Shown here piece by piece: positions 50,161-57,010 of a DNA stretch of 64,000 nt. Below the pieces are notes generated by a model. That model was given only the letters and a program-made list of their open reading frames with translations, searched no databases and was not told the origin of the DNA. The stretch is from Paenibacillus_AA sp045062745 (GTDB lineage: Bacteria; Bacillota; Bacilli; Paenibacillales; NBRC-103111), in contig NZ_JBJGED010000038.1 of the NCBI RefSeq assembly GCF_045062745.1, positions 1 through 64,000 on the forward strand. Direction: 5' to 3'. Every line of letters starts with the position of its first letter. Positions within the stretch are counted from its first letter, which is position 1. Made by a program: the position numbers and the translations under genes.

Positions 50161-51551
50161 TCCGGCGCACACTGGGCCAGATCGCCGTCATGATCCGGCA
50201 CTCCTCCCTCGACGCCGGTCATGAGGGACTTCCGGTCACGGGAGTGTCGACCGATACTCGGAGCATCGGGCCGGGCAGCCTGTTCATTCCTTTGATCGGG
50301 CCCCGGTTCAACGGGCACGACTATGTCCGCGAGGCGATCGAGCGCGGAGCGGCCGCCTCCCTCTGGAACCGCGGTGAGGCTGACCCGCCGGAGGGCGTCC
50401 CGCTGCTGTACGTGGAGGACACGCTCGCAGCCCTTCAGGAATTAGCCGCGGTTTACCGCAGGCAGCTGCGGGTGAAGGTTGTCGGCATCACCGGCAGCAA
50501 TGGGAAAACGTCCACCAAGGATATGTTGGCGTCCCTACTAGGGACGACGTATATCACCCAGAAGACGCAAGGCAACTTGAACAATCACATCGGCGTGCCG
50601 CTCACCTTGCTGCAATTGGACGAGGATACCGAGATGGCGGTCGTGGAGATGGGCATGTCGGGCCTTGGCGAGATCGAGAGCCTGTCCCGTCTCGCTCAGC
50701 CTGACGCGGCGATCATCACCAGCGTGAGCGAAGTCCACTTGGGCGACTTGCGCTCCCGCGATAAGATTGCGCAGGCGAAGGCCGAGATCCTGCAAGGGTT
50801 GAAGCCGGGCGGATTGTTCGTATACAACGCCGACAATCCCCGGCTGACCGGCTTGCTGGAGGAGCATGCCTTGTCCGGGTTCCGGTCAACCTCCTTCGGC
50901 GAGGAGGCCCATCACCCTTGGCATCTCACCTCGTGCAGCGAGACGATCGACGGTACCAGCTTCACACTCTCCGATCCTTGGTGTCCCCGATTGCACCTCT
51001 CGATGCTGGGCCGGCATCAGGCGGTCAATGCCTTGGGCGCCATCGCTGTGGCGAGGTATTTCGGCATCCCCTACGACCGCATTCAGGCCGGGTTGCGGCA
51101 AGTGGAAGCAACCGGGATGCGTCAGGAACGTATCACGATAGGCCGCCTCACCGTCCTGAACGATGCCTACAAATCCAACCCGACGAGTTTGCGTGCGGCG
51201 CTGCAGACGTTGTATACGCTCGGCCAGGGACGGCGTACCGCAGCTGTACTCGGGGAGATGGCGGAGCTGGGCGAGGAGGCGGCTGAACTGCACCGCGAGA
51301 TCGGGAGAGAGCTGGACGCGGGCCGGATCGAGCTGCTCCTGACGCTCGGCCCGATGGCCGCGCTCATCGCACAAGAAGCCGAATCCCGTTTCCCGCCGGG
51401 AAGCGTCGTCCATTGCCGCCATCCGGAGGAAGCGATCGCCCGATTGGAGAGCTTGACCGAGGCCGACGTCCTCGTGCTGGTGAAGGGATCTCGGTCGCTT
51501 CGGATGGAACGGATCGTAGAGGCGCTCCAGCAGGAGGTGCGCCTATGCTGA
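50157..51551 (+). CDS. murF: UDP-MurNAc-tripeptide-D-Ala-D-Ala ligase
   Basis: A 464-residue Mur ligase that adds D-Ala-D-Ala to the UDP-MurNAc tripeptide in the cytoplasm. The N-terminal domain has the MurF pattern VSTDTRSIGPGSLFIPL; the ATP loop is GITGSNGKTST (110-120); then TQKTQGNLNNHIGVPLTLL, VVEMGMSGLGEIESL, and LNDAYKSNPTSLRAAL in the last domain. It uses the product of ddl, whose stop it overlaps by four bases, and its own stop overlaps alr by seven bases. So the three are translationally coupled. Confidence 0.96.
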   Translation: MIRRTLGQIAVMIRHSSLDAGHEGLPVTGVSTDTRSIGPGSLFIPLIGPRFNGHDYVREAIERGAAASLWNRGEADPPEGVPLLYVEDTLAALQELAAVYRRQLRVKVVGITGSNGKTSTKDMLASLLGTTYITQKTQGNLNNHIGVPLTLLQLDEDTEMAVVEMGMSGLGEIESLSRLAQPDAAIITSVSEVHLGDLRSRDKIAQAKAEILQGLKPGGLFVYNADNPRLTGLLEEHALSGFRSTSFGEEAHHPWHLTSCSETIDGTSFTLSDPWCPRLHLSMLGRHQAVNALGAIAVARYFGIPYDRIQAGLRQVEATGMRQERITIGRLTVLNDAYKSNPTSLRAALQTLYTLGQGRRTAAVLGEMAELGEEAAELHREIGRELDAGRIELLLTLGPMAALIAQEAESRFPPGSVVHCRHPEEAIARLESLTEADVLVLVKGSRSLRMERIVEALQQEVRLC

Positions 51552-52681
51552 CGCTCCGTCCGGAACGGCTTCATACATGGATCGAGGTCGACCTGCAGGC
51601 GATCGAACGGAATGTACGGACGATCCGCGATCGAGTGCCGGACGGGTGCCGATTCATGGCCGTCGTGAAAGCCGACGGATATGGACATGGAGCCGTCCAG
51701 ACGGCATTAGCGGCGCTGCGCGCCGGTGCGGACGGGCTGGCCGTCACGAACCTGGAGGAAGCGGTCCGGCTGCGCAAGCACGGCATTGCCGCTCCGGTCC
51801 TGGCGCTGACCCCACCTCTGCCTGAGCTGGTCGATGTCGCGGTCCGCTATGACATTGCCGTGCCGGTCTTCCAAAAATCCTGGCTGGAGCTCATGCGGCC
51901 GTACAAGACATTGCGCGAACCGCTGCGAGTGCATGTGAAGATGGATACCGGGATGGGCCGCCTGGGCATCCGCGACAAGAGGGAATACGAGGAGATGGTC
52001 CCGCTCCTCTGGGCGGACGATATTCTCGTAGAGGGTATCTACACCCATTACGCGTCTGCCAATCGGACGGATCCGACACCGCATCTGATGCAGTGGGATC
52101 GGTTCGGCGAGATGCGGCAGTGGGTCCGGGAATCGGGCTTCCACGGCGTTTTGGAGCATGGCTCCAATAGTGCCGCCGCGCTGCATTATCCAGAGCATAG
52201 CCTCGATATGGTGCGAGTCGGAGCGGCATTGTACGGGATCGATACCCGGGACCCGGAAGTCCGAGACCGGGATCCCGTGGACTTGCAGCCGGCCCTTGCT
52301 TTCCATACGAGTATCTTGCACGTGAAGCGGCTCGAACGCGGCCAGACGCTTGGCTATGACCAGTCGTACACGGCACCTAGGGACGAATGGATTGCCACCA
52401 TTCCCCTAGGCTATGCGGACGGAGTCTCCAGAGATTTCCGTGGATTCTGCCTGGCGGTAGATGGAGAACGAGTCCCGATCGTCGGCAATGTGTGCATGGA
52501 TCAATTGATGCTGCGACTCCCCCGCTACTTCCCGCCCGGAACTCCGGTTACGTTCATCGGCGGGCCGCCGAAAGAACGGATTACGCTCGACGAAGCCTCC
52601 GCCTATATCGGCACGATCCCCCAGCACGTATTGACCATGCTGGCAAGCCGGACGAAGCGGGTGTACCGGAGGGGAAAATAA
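51545..52681 (+). CDS. alr: Alanine racemase (PLP-dependent)
   Basis: A 378-residue fold-type III PLP enzyme that makes D-Ala from L-Ala, the substrate of Ddl. The PLP Lys42 lies in MAVVKADGYGHG; the second-barrel strand VHVKMDTGMGRLG and the catalytic Tyr region GQTLGYDQSYTAP are present, with IPLGYADGVSRDF and VGNVCMDQLMLRLP near the end. ATG 51545 follows GGAGGTG; the frame is open much further up inside murF, but that is a shadow. The order ddl-murF-alr makes a D-Ala branch in one operon. Confidence 0.95.
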   Translation: MLTLRPERLHTWIEVDLQAIERNVRTIRDRVPDGCRFMAVVKADGYGHGAVQTALAALRAGADGLAVTNLEEAVRLRKHGIAAPVLALTPPLPELVDVAVRYDIAVPVFQKSWLELMRPYKTLREPLRVHVKMDTGMGRLGIRDKREYEEMVPLLWADDILVEGIYTHYASANRTDPTPHLMQWDRFGEMRQWVRESGFHGVLEHGSNSAAALHYPEHSLDMVRVGAALYGIDTRDPEVRDRDPVDLQPALAFHTSILHVKRLERGQTLGYDQSYTAPRDEWIATIPLGYADGVSRDFRGFCLAVDGERVPIVGNVCMDQLMLRLPRYFPPGTPVTFIGGPPKERITLDEASAYIGTIPQHVLTMLASRTKRVYRRGK

Positions 52682-52777
52682 GGTTTGCCTTCCTTGTTGC
52701 CGGAGCGGTATATTCAATAATGTCGGGTATGCGTACAACCGTGGGTCCGGAAAAACAAGGTGAGGAGTGGGAATCGA

Positions 52778-53047
52778 ATGATCTACGTGGCAATGTTGAC
52801 TATCGTCGATCCGGAATTGAACGCTCAGGCAAGACCTGCGCATTTGGACTATTTGAATCGGCTGTTCAAGGAAGGCAAAGTCGTCATGGCCGGCCCGTAC
52901 ACGGATAAGCAGGGCGGCATGGTGCTGTACAAGACCGAGACGGAGGCAGAAGCCCGTCAGCTGGCGGAGGCCGATCCGGTTGTAGTGAACGGCTCCCGGA
53001 CGCTGGTGCTCCGCGAGTGGAATCCGCTTGCTTTCCCGCTTGACTAA
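52778..53047 (+). CDS. YciI-family protein
   Basis: An 89-residue ferredoxin-like YciI fold protein: VAMLTIVDPELNAQARPAHLDYLNRLFKEGKVVMAGPYTD, with the family His in RPAHLDYL and the GP turn, then MVLYKTETEAEARQLAEADPVV. Members are dimeric and of unclear enzymatic role. ATG 52778 lies about ten bases after GAGGAG; GTG 52760 is possible but less likely. A two-way terminator separates it from the convergent ArsR-fusion gene. Confidence 0.87.
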   Translation: MIYVAMLTIVDPELNAQARPAHLDYLNRLFKEGKVVMAGPYTDKQGGMVLYKTETEAEARQLAEADPVVVNGSRTLVLREWNPLAFPLD

Positions 53048-53063
53048 GTCAAGGTACGTACTG

Positions 53064-53107
53064 AACTTAAAGGGGGCTCTCCAGGAATAGGAGAGCCCCT
53101 TTAAGTT
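53064..53107. terminator. Bidirectional terminator between YciI and ArsR-SRPBCC genes
   Basis: AACTTAAAGGGGGCTCTCC and GGAGAGCCCCTTTAAGTT pair nearly perfectly, with one extra G. The arm reaches the stop codon of the minus-strand gene. Confidence 0.85.
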
Positions 53108-53873
53108 ATTCGCCGGCCAGCGTCGATCCGGTTTCCAGCAACGTTTTCAGGCCGGAGAGGATGATCGGCACCCCGTTCTCCAGAATTTGCGCCGTACGGG
53201 CCGCTCGTTCGAACTCGTCATGTACGACCGTTACGAGGGTCACGCCAGGGAGCTCGGCATGAGGCTCAATCTCCCAAGTAATCCGGGAATTGGCATCGTC
53301 CGCCGCATCCGGAATCGTAAGAAACCGCCACATCAACACCAGCTTATGGGGACGGTTCAACTCGAGAATGCGTCCTTCCACTCGCTTTTCCCCTTCTCCG
53401 CTCCAGAGCTCGAAAGGCGAACCGATTTCCCATGTCGATCGGACGGAACAGTTGAACCAAAACTTCGAAGTTTTGGCCGGATCCGTGAGGGTTTGCCACA
53501 CTTGCTCAGGTGTCGCTTTAATGGCGATTCGGTTTACATGCCGCGGTTTATTCTCCATATTCGTTTCACGCTCCAGTTCGTTTTGTAAGGATGTTAATGC
53601 GATCGCCCAAGGCTCGGCGTATTTGCTCACCCATCGTTCGTAGATTTGGCGGATAGGCGCGGCGTTCAGGTAATGCAGCTTCTCCCGCCCGACCTTCCTC
53701 GTCGTAATCAGGCCGGCTGCCTCCAGCACATTCAAATGCTTCATGACGCCAAACCTGGACATATTCAAAGGCGTGCACAGCTCGTTCAGCGAACGCCCGT
53801 CCGACGCCTGCAGCAGGTCCAACAGCGTACGGCGGCTCGGGTCGGCGAGCGCCTTGAAGATGTCGTTGTCCAC
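53106..53873 (-). CDS. ArsR winged-helix fused to SRPBCC (AHSA1-like) domain
   Basis: A 255-residue fusion. Residues 1-90 are an ArsR winged helix (DIFKALADPSRRTLLDLLQ, then MSRFGVMKHLNVLEAAGLITTRKV). From about residue 110 to the end is an SRPBCC/AHSA1 hydrophobic-pocket domain (IAIKATPEQVWQTLTDPAKTSKFWF, VLMWRFLTIPDA, HDEFERAARTAQILENGVPIIL). The pocket probably binds a small hydrophobic ligand that sets DNA binding. The start is a GTG after AAGGAGG on its strand. Its promoter region and that of a SnoaL-like gene share a GTNAC-N6-GTNAC palindrome, so it likely controls itself and the 54.1-55.5 kb genes. Confidence 0.9.
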   Translation of the reverse strand: MDNDIFKALADPSRRTLLDLLQASDGRSLNELCTPLNMSRFGVMKHLNVLEAAGLITTRKVGREKLHYLNAAPIRQIYERWVSKYAEPWAIALTSLQNELERETNMENKPRHVNRIAIKATPEQVWQTLTDPAKTSKFWFNCSVRSTWEIGSPFELWSGEGEKRVEGRILELNRPHKLVLMWRFLTIPDAADDANSRITWEIEPHAELPGVTLVTVVHDEFERAARTAQILENGVPIILSGLKTLLETGSTLAGE

Positions 53874-53923
53874 TCGTTACACCTCCTTAGAAAACGACAG
53901 AGCAGATCATTCGTTGTTGGCTG

Positions 53924-53982
53924 TTGACATGTTACCATATAGTAACGTATGATAAAAGCATCACGAGTGACAATATAGTCAC
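53924..53982 (+). promoter_or_regulatory. Divergent control region with two ArsR-fusion operators
   Basis: TTGACA (53924-53929), 18 bp and TATGAT (53948-53953) face the reductase gene. The operator GTTACCATATAGTAAC (53931-53946) fills the spacer; a second, GTGACAATATAGTCAC (53967-53982), lies just after the start point. The centres are 36 bp apart. A third site is at 54661. Confidence 0.7.
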
Positions 53983-54077
53983 ATATTATCACATCCCACC
54001 CTGTTTGTCAGCCGGCGGCATGCAGGAGCGTGATGCCAGACGATCCATACCCCATTATGAACGAGAGGATGTTTTTT

Positions 54078-54629
54078 ATGAAAATAACTCTGATTGCAGG
54101 CAGCAACCGCAAAGACGCGGCAAGCACGAACCTTCTTCGGTATATCGAACGAGTTTTGACGACTAATCAAGTTTCGGTCGAGCTGATCGATTTGCTGGAG
54201 CTTCCGCTGCCGCTGTATTCGCCCGATGCCGAGCGCCTTCATCCGAACGTCCTGACTTTGCAGCGAGCAGTTGCGGAAGCGGATGGACTGATCTTCGCAA
54301 CTCCCGAATACCATGGATCCGTGTCGGGTGCGCTGAAGAATGCATTGGATTACTTGAACGGAAGCCAAGTCGAAGGCAAGCCGGTGCTCTCCGTGAGCTC
54401 CGCCGGCGGTCCGCTGGGAGTCAGCTCGCTGACGCATCTGCAAACCATCGTGCGCAATTTGCACGGGATTAACTGTCCCGCATGGATTTCGATCGGCTAT
54501 GGGTCCAATTCATTCGGTTCCGACGGTGCTCCTTCGGATGAGGGAGTGAGAAGCAGGGTGCAGGACGTGGTCAGCAGCTTGGTGGAACTGACAAAGGTGC
54601 TAGCCGTAAACGTCGCGGCAGTTAAGTGA
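54078..54629 (+). CDS. NAD(P)H-dependent FMN reductase
   Basis: A 183-residue flavodoxin-fold protein. The N-terminal FMN phosphate loop is LIAGSNRKDAASTNLLRYI; the second loop ATPEYHGSVSGALKNALDYL is typical of the FMN_red family, which reduce quinones, azo dyes or free flavin. GAGAGGA precedes ATG 54078; the longer frame has no ribosome site. It is the first target of the divergent ArsR-SRPBCC regulator and probably a detoxifying reductase. Confidence 0.9.
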   Translation: MKITLIAGSNRKDAASTNLLRYIERVLTTNQVSVELIDLLELPLPLYSPDAERLHPNVLTLQRAVAEADGLIFATPEYHGSVSGALKNALDYLNGSQVEGKPVLSVSSAGGPLGVSSLTHLQTIVRNLHGINCPAWISIGYGSNSFGSDGAPSDEGVRSRVQDVVSSLVELTKVLAVNVAAVK

Positions 54630-54660
54630 CGGTTAGGACCGGTTATTTTTTGATCAACAT

Positions 54661-54676
54661 GTGACTTTATAGTAAC
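54661..54676 (+). promoter_or_regulatory. Third ArsR-fusion operator
   Basis: GTGACTTTATAGTAAC has the GTNAC-N6-GTNAC pattern with the ATA core of the two sites at 53931 and 53967, placed 28 bases before the first SnoaL-like gene. Confidence 0.6.
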
Positions 54677-54703
54677 GTTTATGAAAAAAAGGAGATGTTT
54701 GCG

Positions 54704-55057
54704 ATGAATACCCTGGAACAACATACACACGCGGTCAGCGCGTTTATCGAAGCCTTGTGGAATCAGGGAGAGCTGGAGGTTACGGAACAATTTTTCGTTA
54801 GCCAGCTTCGGGAAGCCTTTACCGATCGGCGCTGCGAAGTGGAAGATCTTCTGGTGCAAGGGGACAAGGTCGCGGCCCGGATCGTGATCACAGGTACGCA
54901 TTCGGGTACATTTGCGGGTAATCCGCCCACAGGCCGCGCCGTTCGGATTACCCAATTCCGCGAATTCCGTCTCCTCGACGGCCGGGTTGCCGAGCATCGC
55001 GGCTGGTTCGATACCGGAACGCTTTTGCCCCAAATTCAGACCGGATCCAATGCTTAA
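54704..55057 (+). CDS. SnoaL-like/ester-cyclase-type protein, internally shortened
   Basis: A 117-residue NTF2-like protein (NTLEQHTHAVSAFIEALWNQGELEVTEQFF, EDLLVQGDKVAARIVITGTHSGTFAG, RGWFDTGTLLPQ). It is a close paralogue of the next gene but lacks about 15-20 residues in the middle, the part reading ADYQELAYQSKEGLKQF in the other copy. That segment shapes the pocket, so this copy may have a changed or lost activity. AAGGAG lies nine bases before ATG 54704. It has its own copy of the operator upstream. Confidence 0.82.
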   Translation: MNTLEQHTHAVSAFIEALWNQGELEVTEQFFVSQLREAFTDRRCEVEDLLVQGDKVAARIVITGTHSGTFAGNPPTGRAVRITQFREFRLLDGRVAEHRGWFDTGTLLPQIQTGSNA

Positions 55058-55078
55058 CGAAAAGGAGAGGTGTAAGAG

Positions 55079-55477
55079 ATGACTACATTAGAGAAGCAAA
55101 ACACGGACACGGTGACGGCATTTATCGAGGCCTTTTGGAATGGGGGCGATATGGACAGCGTGGATCGCTACTTGTCCGCCGATTATCAAGAGCTCGCGTA
55201 TCAGTCCAAGGAAGGGCTGAAGCAGTTCGCCGGCAAAATCTTGGATGCCTTCCCCGACAAACGGTACACGGTGGAAGACATTTTCGCCCAAGGCGACAAG
55301 GTGCTTGTACGCATGACGGTGCGCGGCACGCATCAGGGTGTTTTTTTCGGCAACGCCCCTACGGGGAAAAAGATCGACGTCACGCTCTATCGCCAATATC
55401 GCGTCGTGGATGGCAAGATTGCCGTACACCGCGGCTGGATTGATATGGTGACCATGTGGAGCCAGCTTAAGGGTTGA
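55079..55477 (+). CDS. SnoaL-like/ester-cyclase-type protein
   Basis: A 132-residue NTF2-like protein of normal length for the SnoaL-like ester-cyclase group: TVTAFIEAFWNGGDMDSVDRYLSADYQEL, GLKQFAGKILDAFPDKRYTVEDIFAQGDKVLVRMTVRGTH, RVVDGKIAVHRGWID. Members bind small cyclic ligands; most bacterial ones have unknown substrates. It lies 21 bases after its shorter paralogue with AAGGAGAGG ahead of ATG 55079, so both are one transcript that ends at a strong terminator. Confidence 0.87.
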   Translation: MTTLEKQNTDTVTAFIEAFWNGGDMDSVDRYLSADYQELAYQSKEGLKQFAGKILDAFPDKRYTVEDIFAQGDKVLVRMTVRGTHQGVFFGNAPTGKKIDVTLYRQYRVVDGKIAVHRGWIDMVTMWSQLKG

Positions 55478-55488
55478 ATACGGAGAAG

Positions 55489-55518
55489 AGCCGCCCCCGA
55501 GGGCGGCTTATTTTTTTA
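55489..55518. terminator. Rho-independent terminator between convergent genes
   Basis: AGCCGCCC, loop CCGA, GGGCGGCT and then TTATTTTTTT. It ends the SnoaL-like transcript and overlaps the end of the minus-strand gene. Confidence 0.85.
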
Positions 55519-55953
55519 GCGGAACGCGATCGCACCAAGCGAATCGACGACTGCCGTCGCCTGCAGGATCTCCCGGAAGAACGCTAAGGGCACATACATC
55601 GTCCCGCCCCCATTCGTAGCCGCCCCATTCAGCGACACCGGCTCCATGCTGTTGTAGAAGTAGGCGTCCTTGTCTTCATACACGGTAGTAAAGCGATCGC
55701 CTTTCACCAAATTCACGGAATGGGTCTCATCGTTCCAGGTGAGCTGGAAGCCTAAAGCTTCGGCAACGACACGGAGCGGCACCATCGTCGTACCTAGCTC
55801 GTTCTTATAGCTTTGATACGACTCGACTACCACGGCCGGTTTCTCCTGCTCCGGCGCCGGGTTCACGTCGGCCCAGGCGATTTGGGCGGTCAGTGCGAAT
55901 CCGGCCATGCTGGCGATGAGCAACTGAATCGTTTTTTTCATGGTTCTTTTCAT
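55516..55953 (-). CDS. Secreted copper-amine-oxidase-N-like domain protein
   Basis: A 145-residue exported protein. The signal peptide MKRTMKKTIQLLIASMAGFALTAQIAWA is followed by a copper amine oxidase N-terminal-like domain (TTMVPLRVVAEALGFQLTWNDETHSVNLVKGD, then TMYVPLAFFREILQATAVVD). Paenibacillus uses this domain in many surface proteins, where it is a structural or binding module, not an oxidase. ATG 55953 follows AAGGAGG on its strand; the frame is open further up without support. Confidence 0.88.
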   Translation of the reverse strand: MKRTMKKTIQLLIASMAGFALTAQIAWADVNPAPEQEKPAVVVESYQSYKNELGTTMVPLRVVAEALGFQLTWNDETHSVNLVKGDRFTTVYEDKDAYFYNSMEPVSLNGAATNGGGTMYVPLAFFREILQATAVVDSLGAIAFR

Positions 55954-56190
55954 GATACCTGCCTCCTTAGATACTAGATTTGGGTTGGACTCCACTTCGA
56001 TCACAGCAGCGACCAAGGGTCCAGCTAGGAACTAATACACCAGATTCCGGAGAGATGAAACGATCTGGATTCAGGTGCAACGAATATGCAGGTCACAACT
56101 TTTTTGTCACGTTATATGTTACGTAGTGTTATATTGTGATATATTTTGTATATATGTGAGACTAACGAATGGAAACGGAGTGATAGCGGA

Positions 56191-56985
56191 ATGATCGATC
56201 GGCAAGAACTCTCCGACAAGGAATCCCCCTACTACAAAATCCAATCGGTGGATCGTACGCTGCAAATCCTCAAATGCTTCATCCTCGAGAAGCGCGCCCT
56301 CGGCGTCAGCGAGATCGCCCGCATGCTTGGCCTGAACCGGAGCGCGGTGCATCGCTTCCTCCTCACGCTGAAGGACCACGGGTTCGTCGAGCAGCTGAAG
56401 GATTCGGACCGCTACCTCATCGGCCCTACGGCGTTCGAGCTGGGCTCGGTGTACACGAACTCCACGGATCTGACCGTGGAAGGGAAGAAGGTGCTGGCCG
56501 AGCTCGTACGACAGACCGGGTACCTCGCCCACCTGGCCATCCTGGACCGGGACAGTGTCCTGTACTTGATTAACGTAGAGCCGGACCATCAGCAGTATTT
56601 GTTCGGCGCGGTCGGACAGCGAAGGGTCATCTACAACACCGGCCTCGGCAAGAGCCTCACCGCTTGGCTGCCCGAGTCCCAAGTCCGGGAGATTCTGAAG
56701 GACTGCCCGTTCGAGAAGGTGACGCCGCATACGATCGGCTCGCTGGAGGAGTTCCTTCGGGAGCTCGAGGAGGTCCGGCGGGTCGGCTACGCCGTAGACC
56801 GCGAGGAAGCCCAGATCGGGGCGCAATGCGTCTCGGCGCCGGTGATCGGCAAACGAGGCGAAGTGGTGGCGGCGATCAGCGTCAGCGGGTTCGGCATCTC
56901 GGAAGCCAAGCTGCAGGAGCTGAGCCTTGTCGTCCGCAGCAGCGCCGCGCAATTGAGCCGGAGAATGGGGCACTCGGAACGATAA
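56191..56985 (+). CDS. IclR-family transcriptional regulator
   Basis: A 264-residue IclR protein. The winged helix covers about residues 10-75 (VDRTLQILKCFILEKRALGVSEIARMLGLNRSAVHRFLLTL) and the effector domain about 85-260 (GYLAHLAILDRDSVLYLINVE, GLGKSLTAWLPESQV, REEAQIGAQCVSAPVI). GGAGTGATAGCGGA precedes ATG 56191. It lies just before the membrane AraC regulator and the third importer; its effector is probably a sugar acid or its breakdown product, as in many family members. An AT-rich promoter region with TATATTTTGTATATA is seen upstream. Confidence 0.93.
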   Translation: MIDRQELSDKESPYYKIQSVDRTLQILKCFILEKRALGVSEIARMLGLNRSAVHRFLLTLKDHGFVEQLKDSDRYLIGPTAFELGSVYTNSTDLTVEGKKVLAELVRQTGYLAHLAILDRDSVLYLINVEPDHQQYLFGAVGQRRVIYNTGLGKSLTAWLPESQVREILKDCPFEKVTPHTIGSLEEFLRELEEVRRVGYAVDREEAQIGAQCVSAPVIGKRGEVVAAISVSGFGISEAKLQELSLVVRSSAAQLSRRMGHSER

Positions 56986-57010
56986 TTGACAAAAGGGGGG
57001 TACGAGTCCC

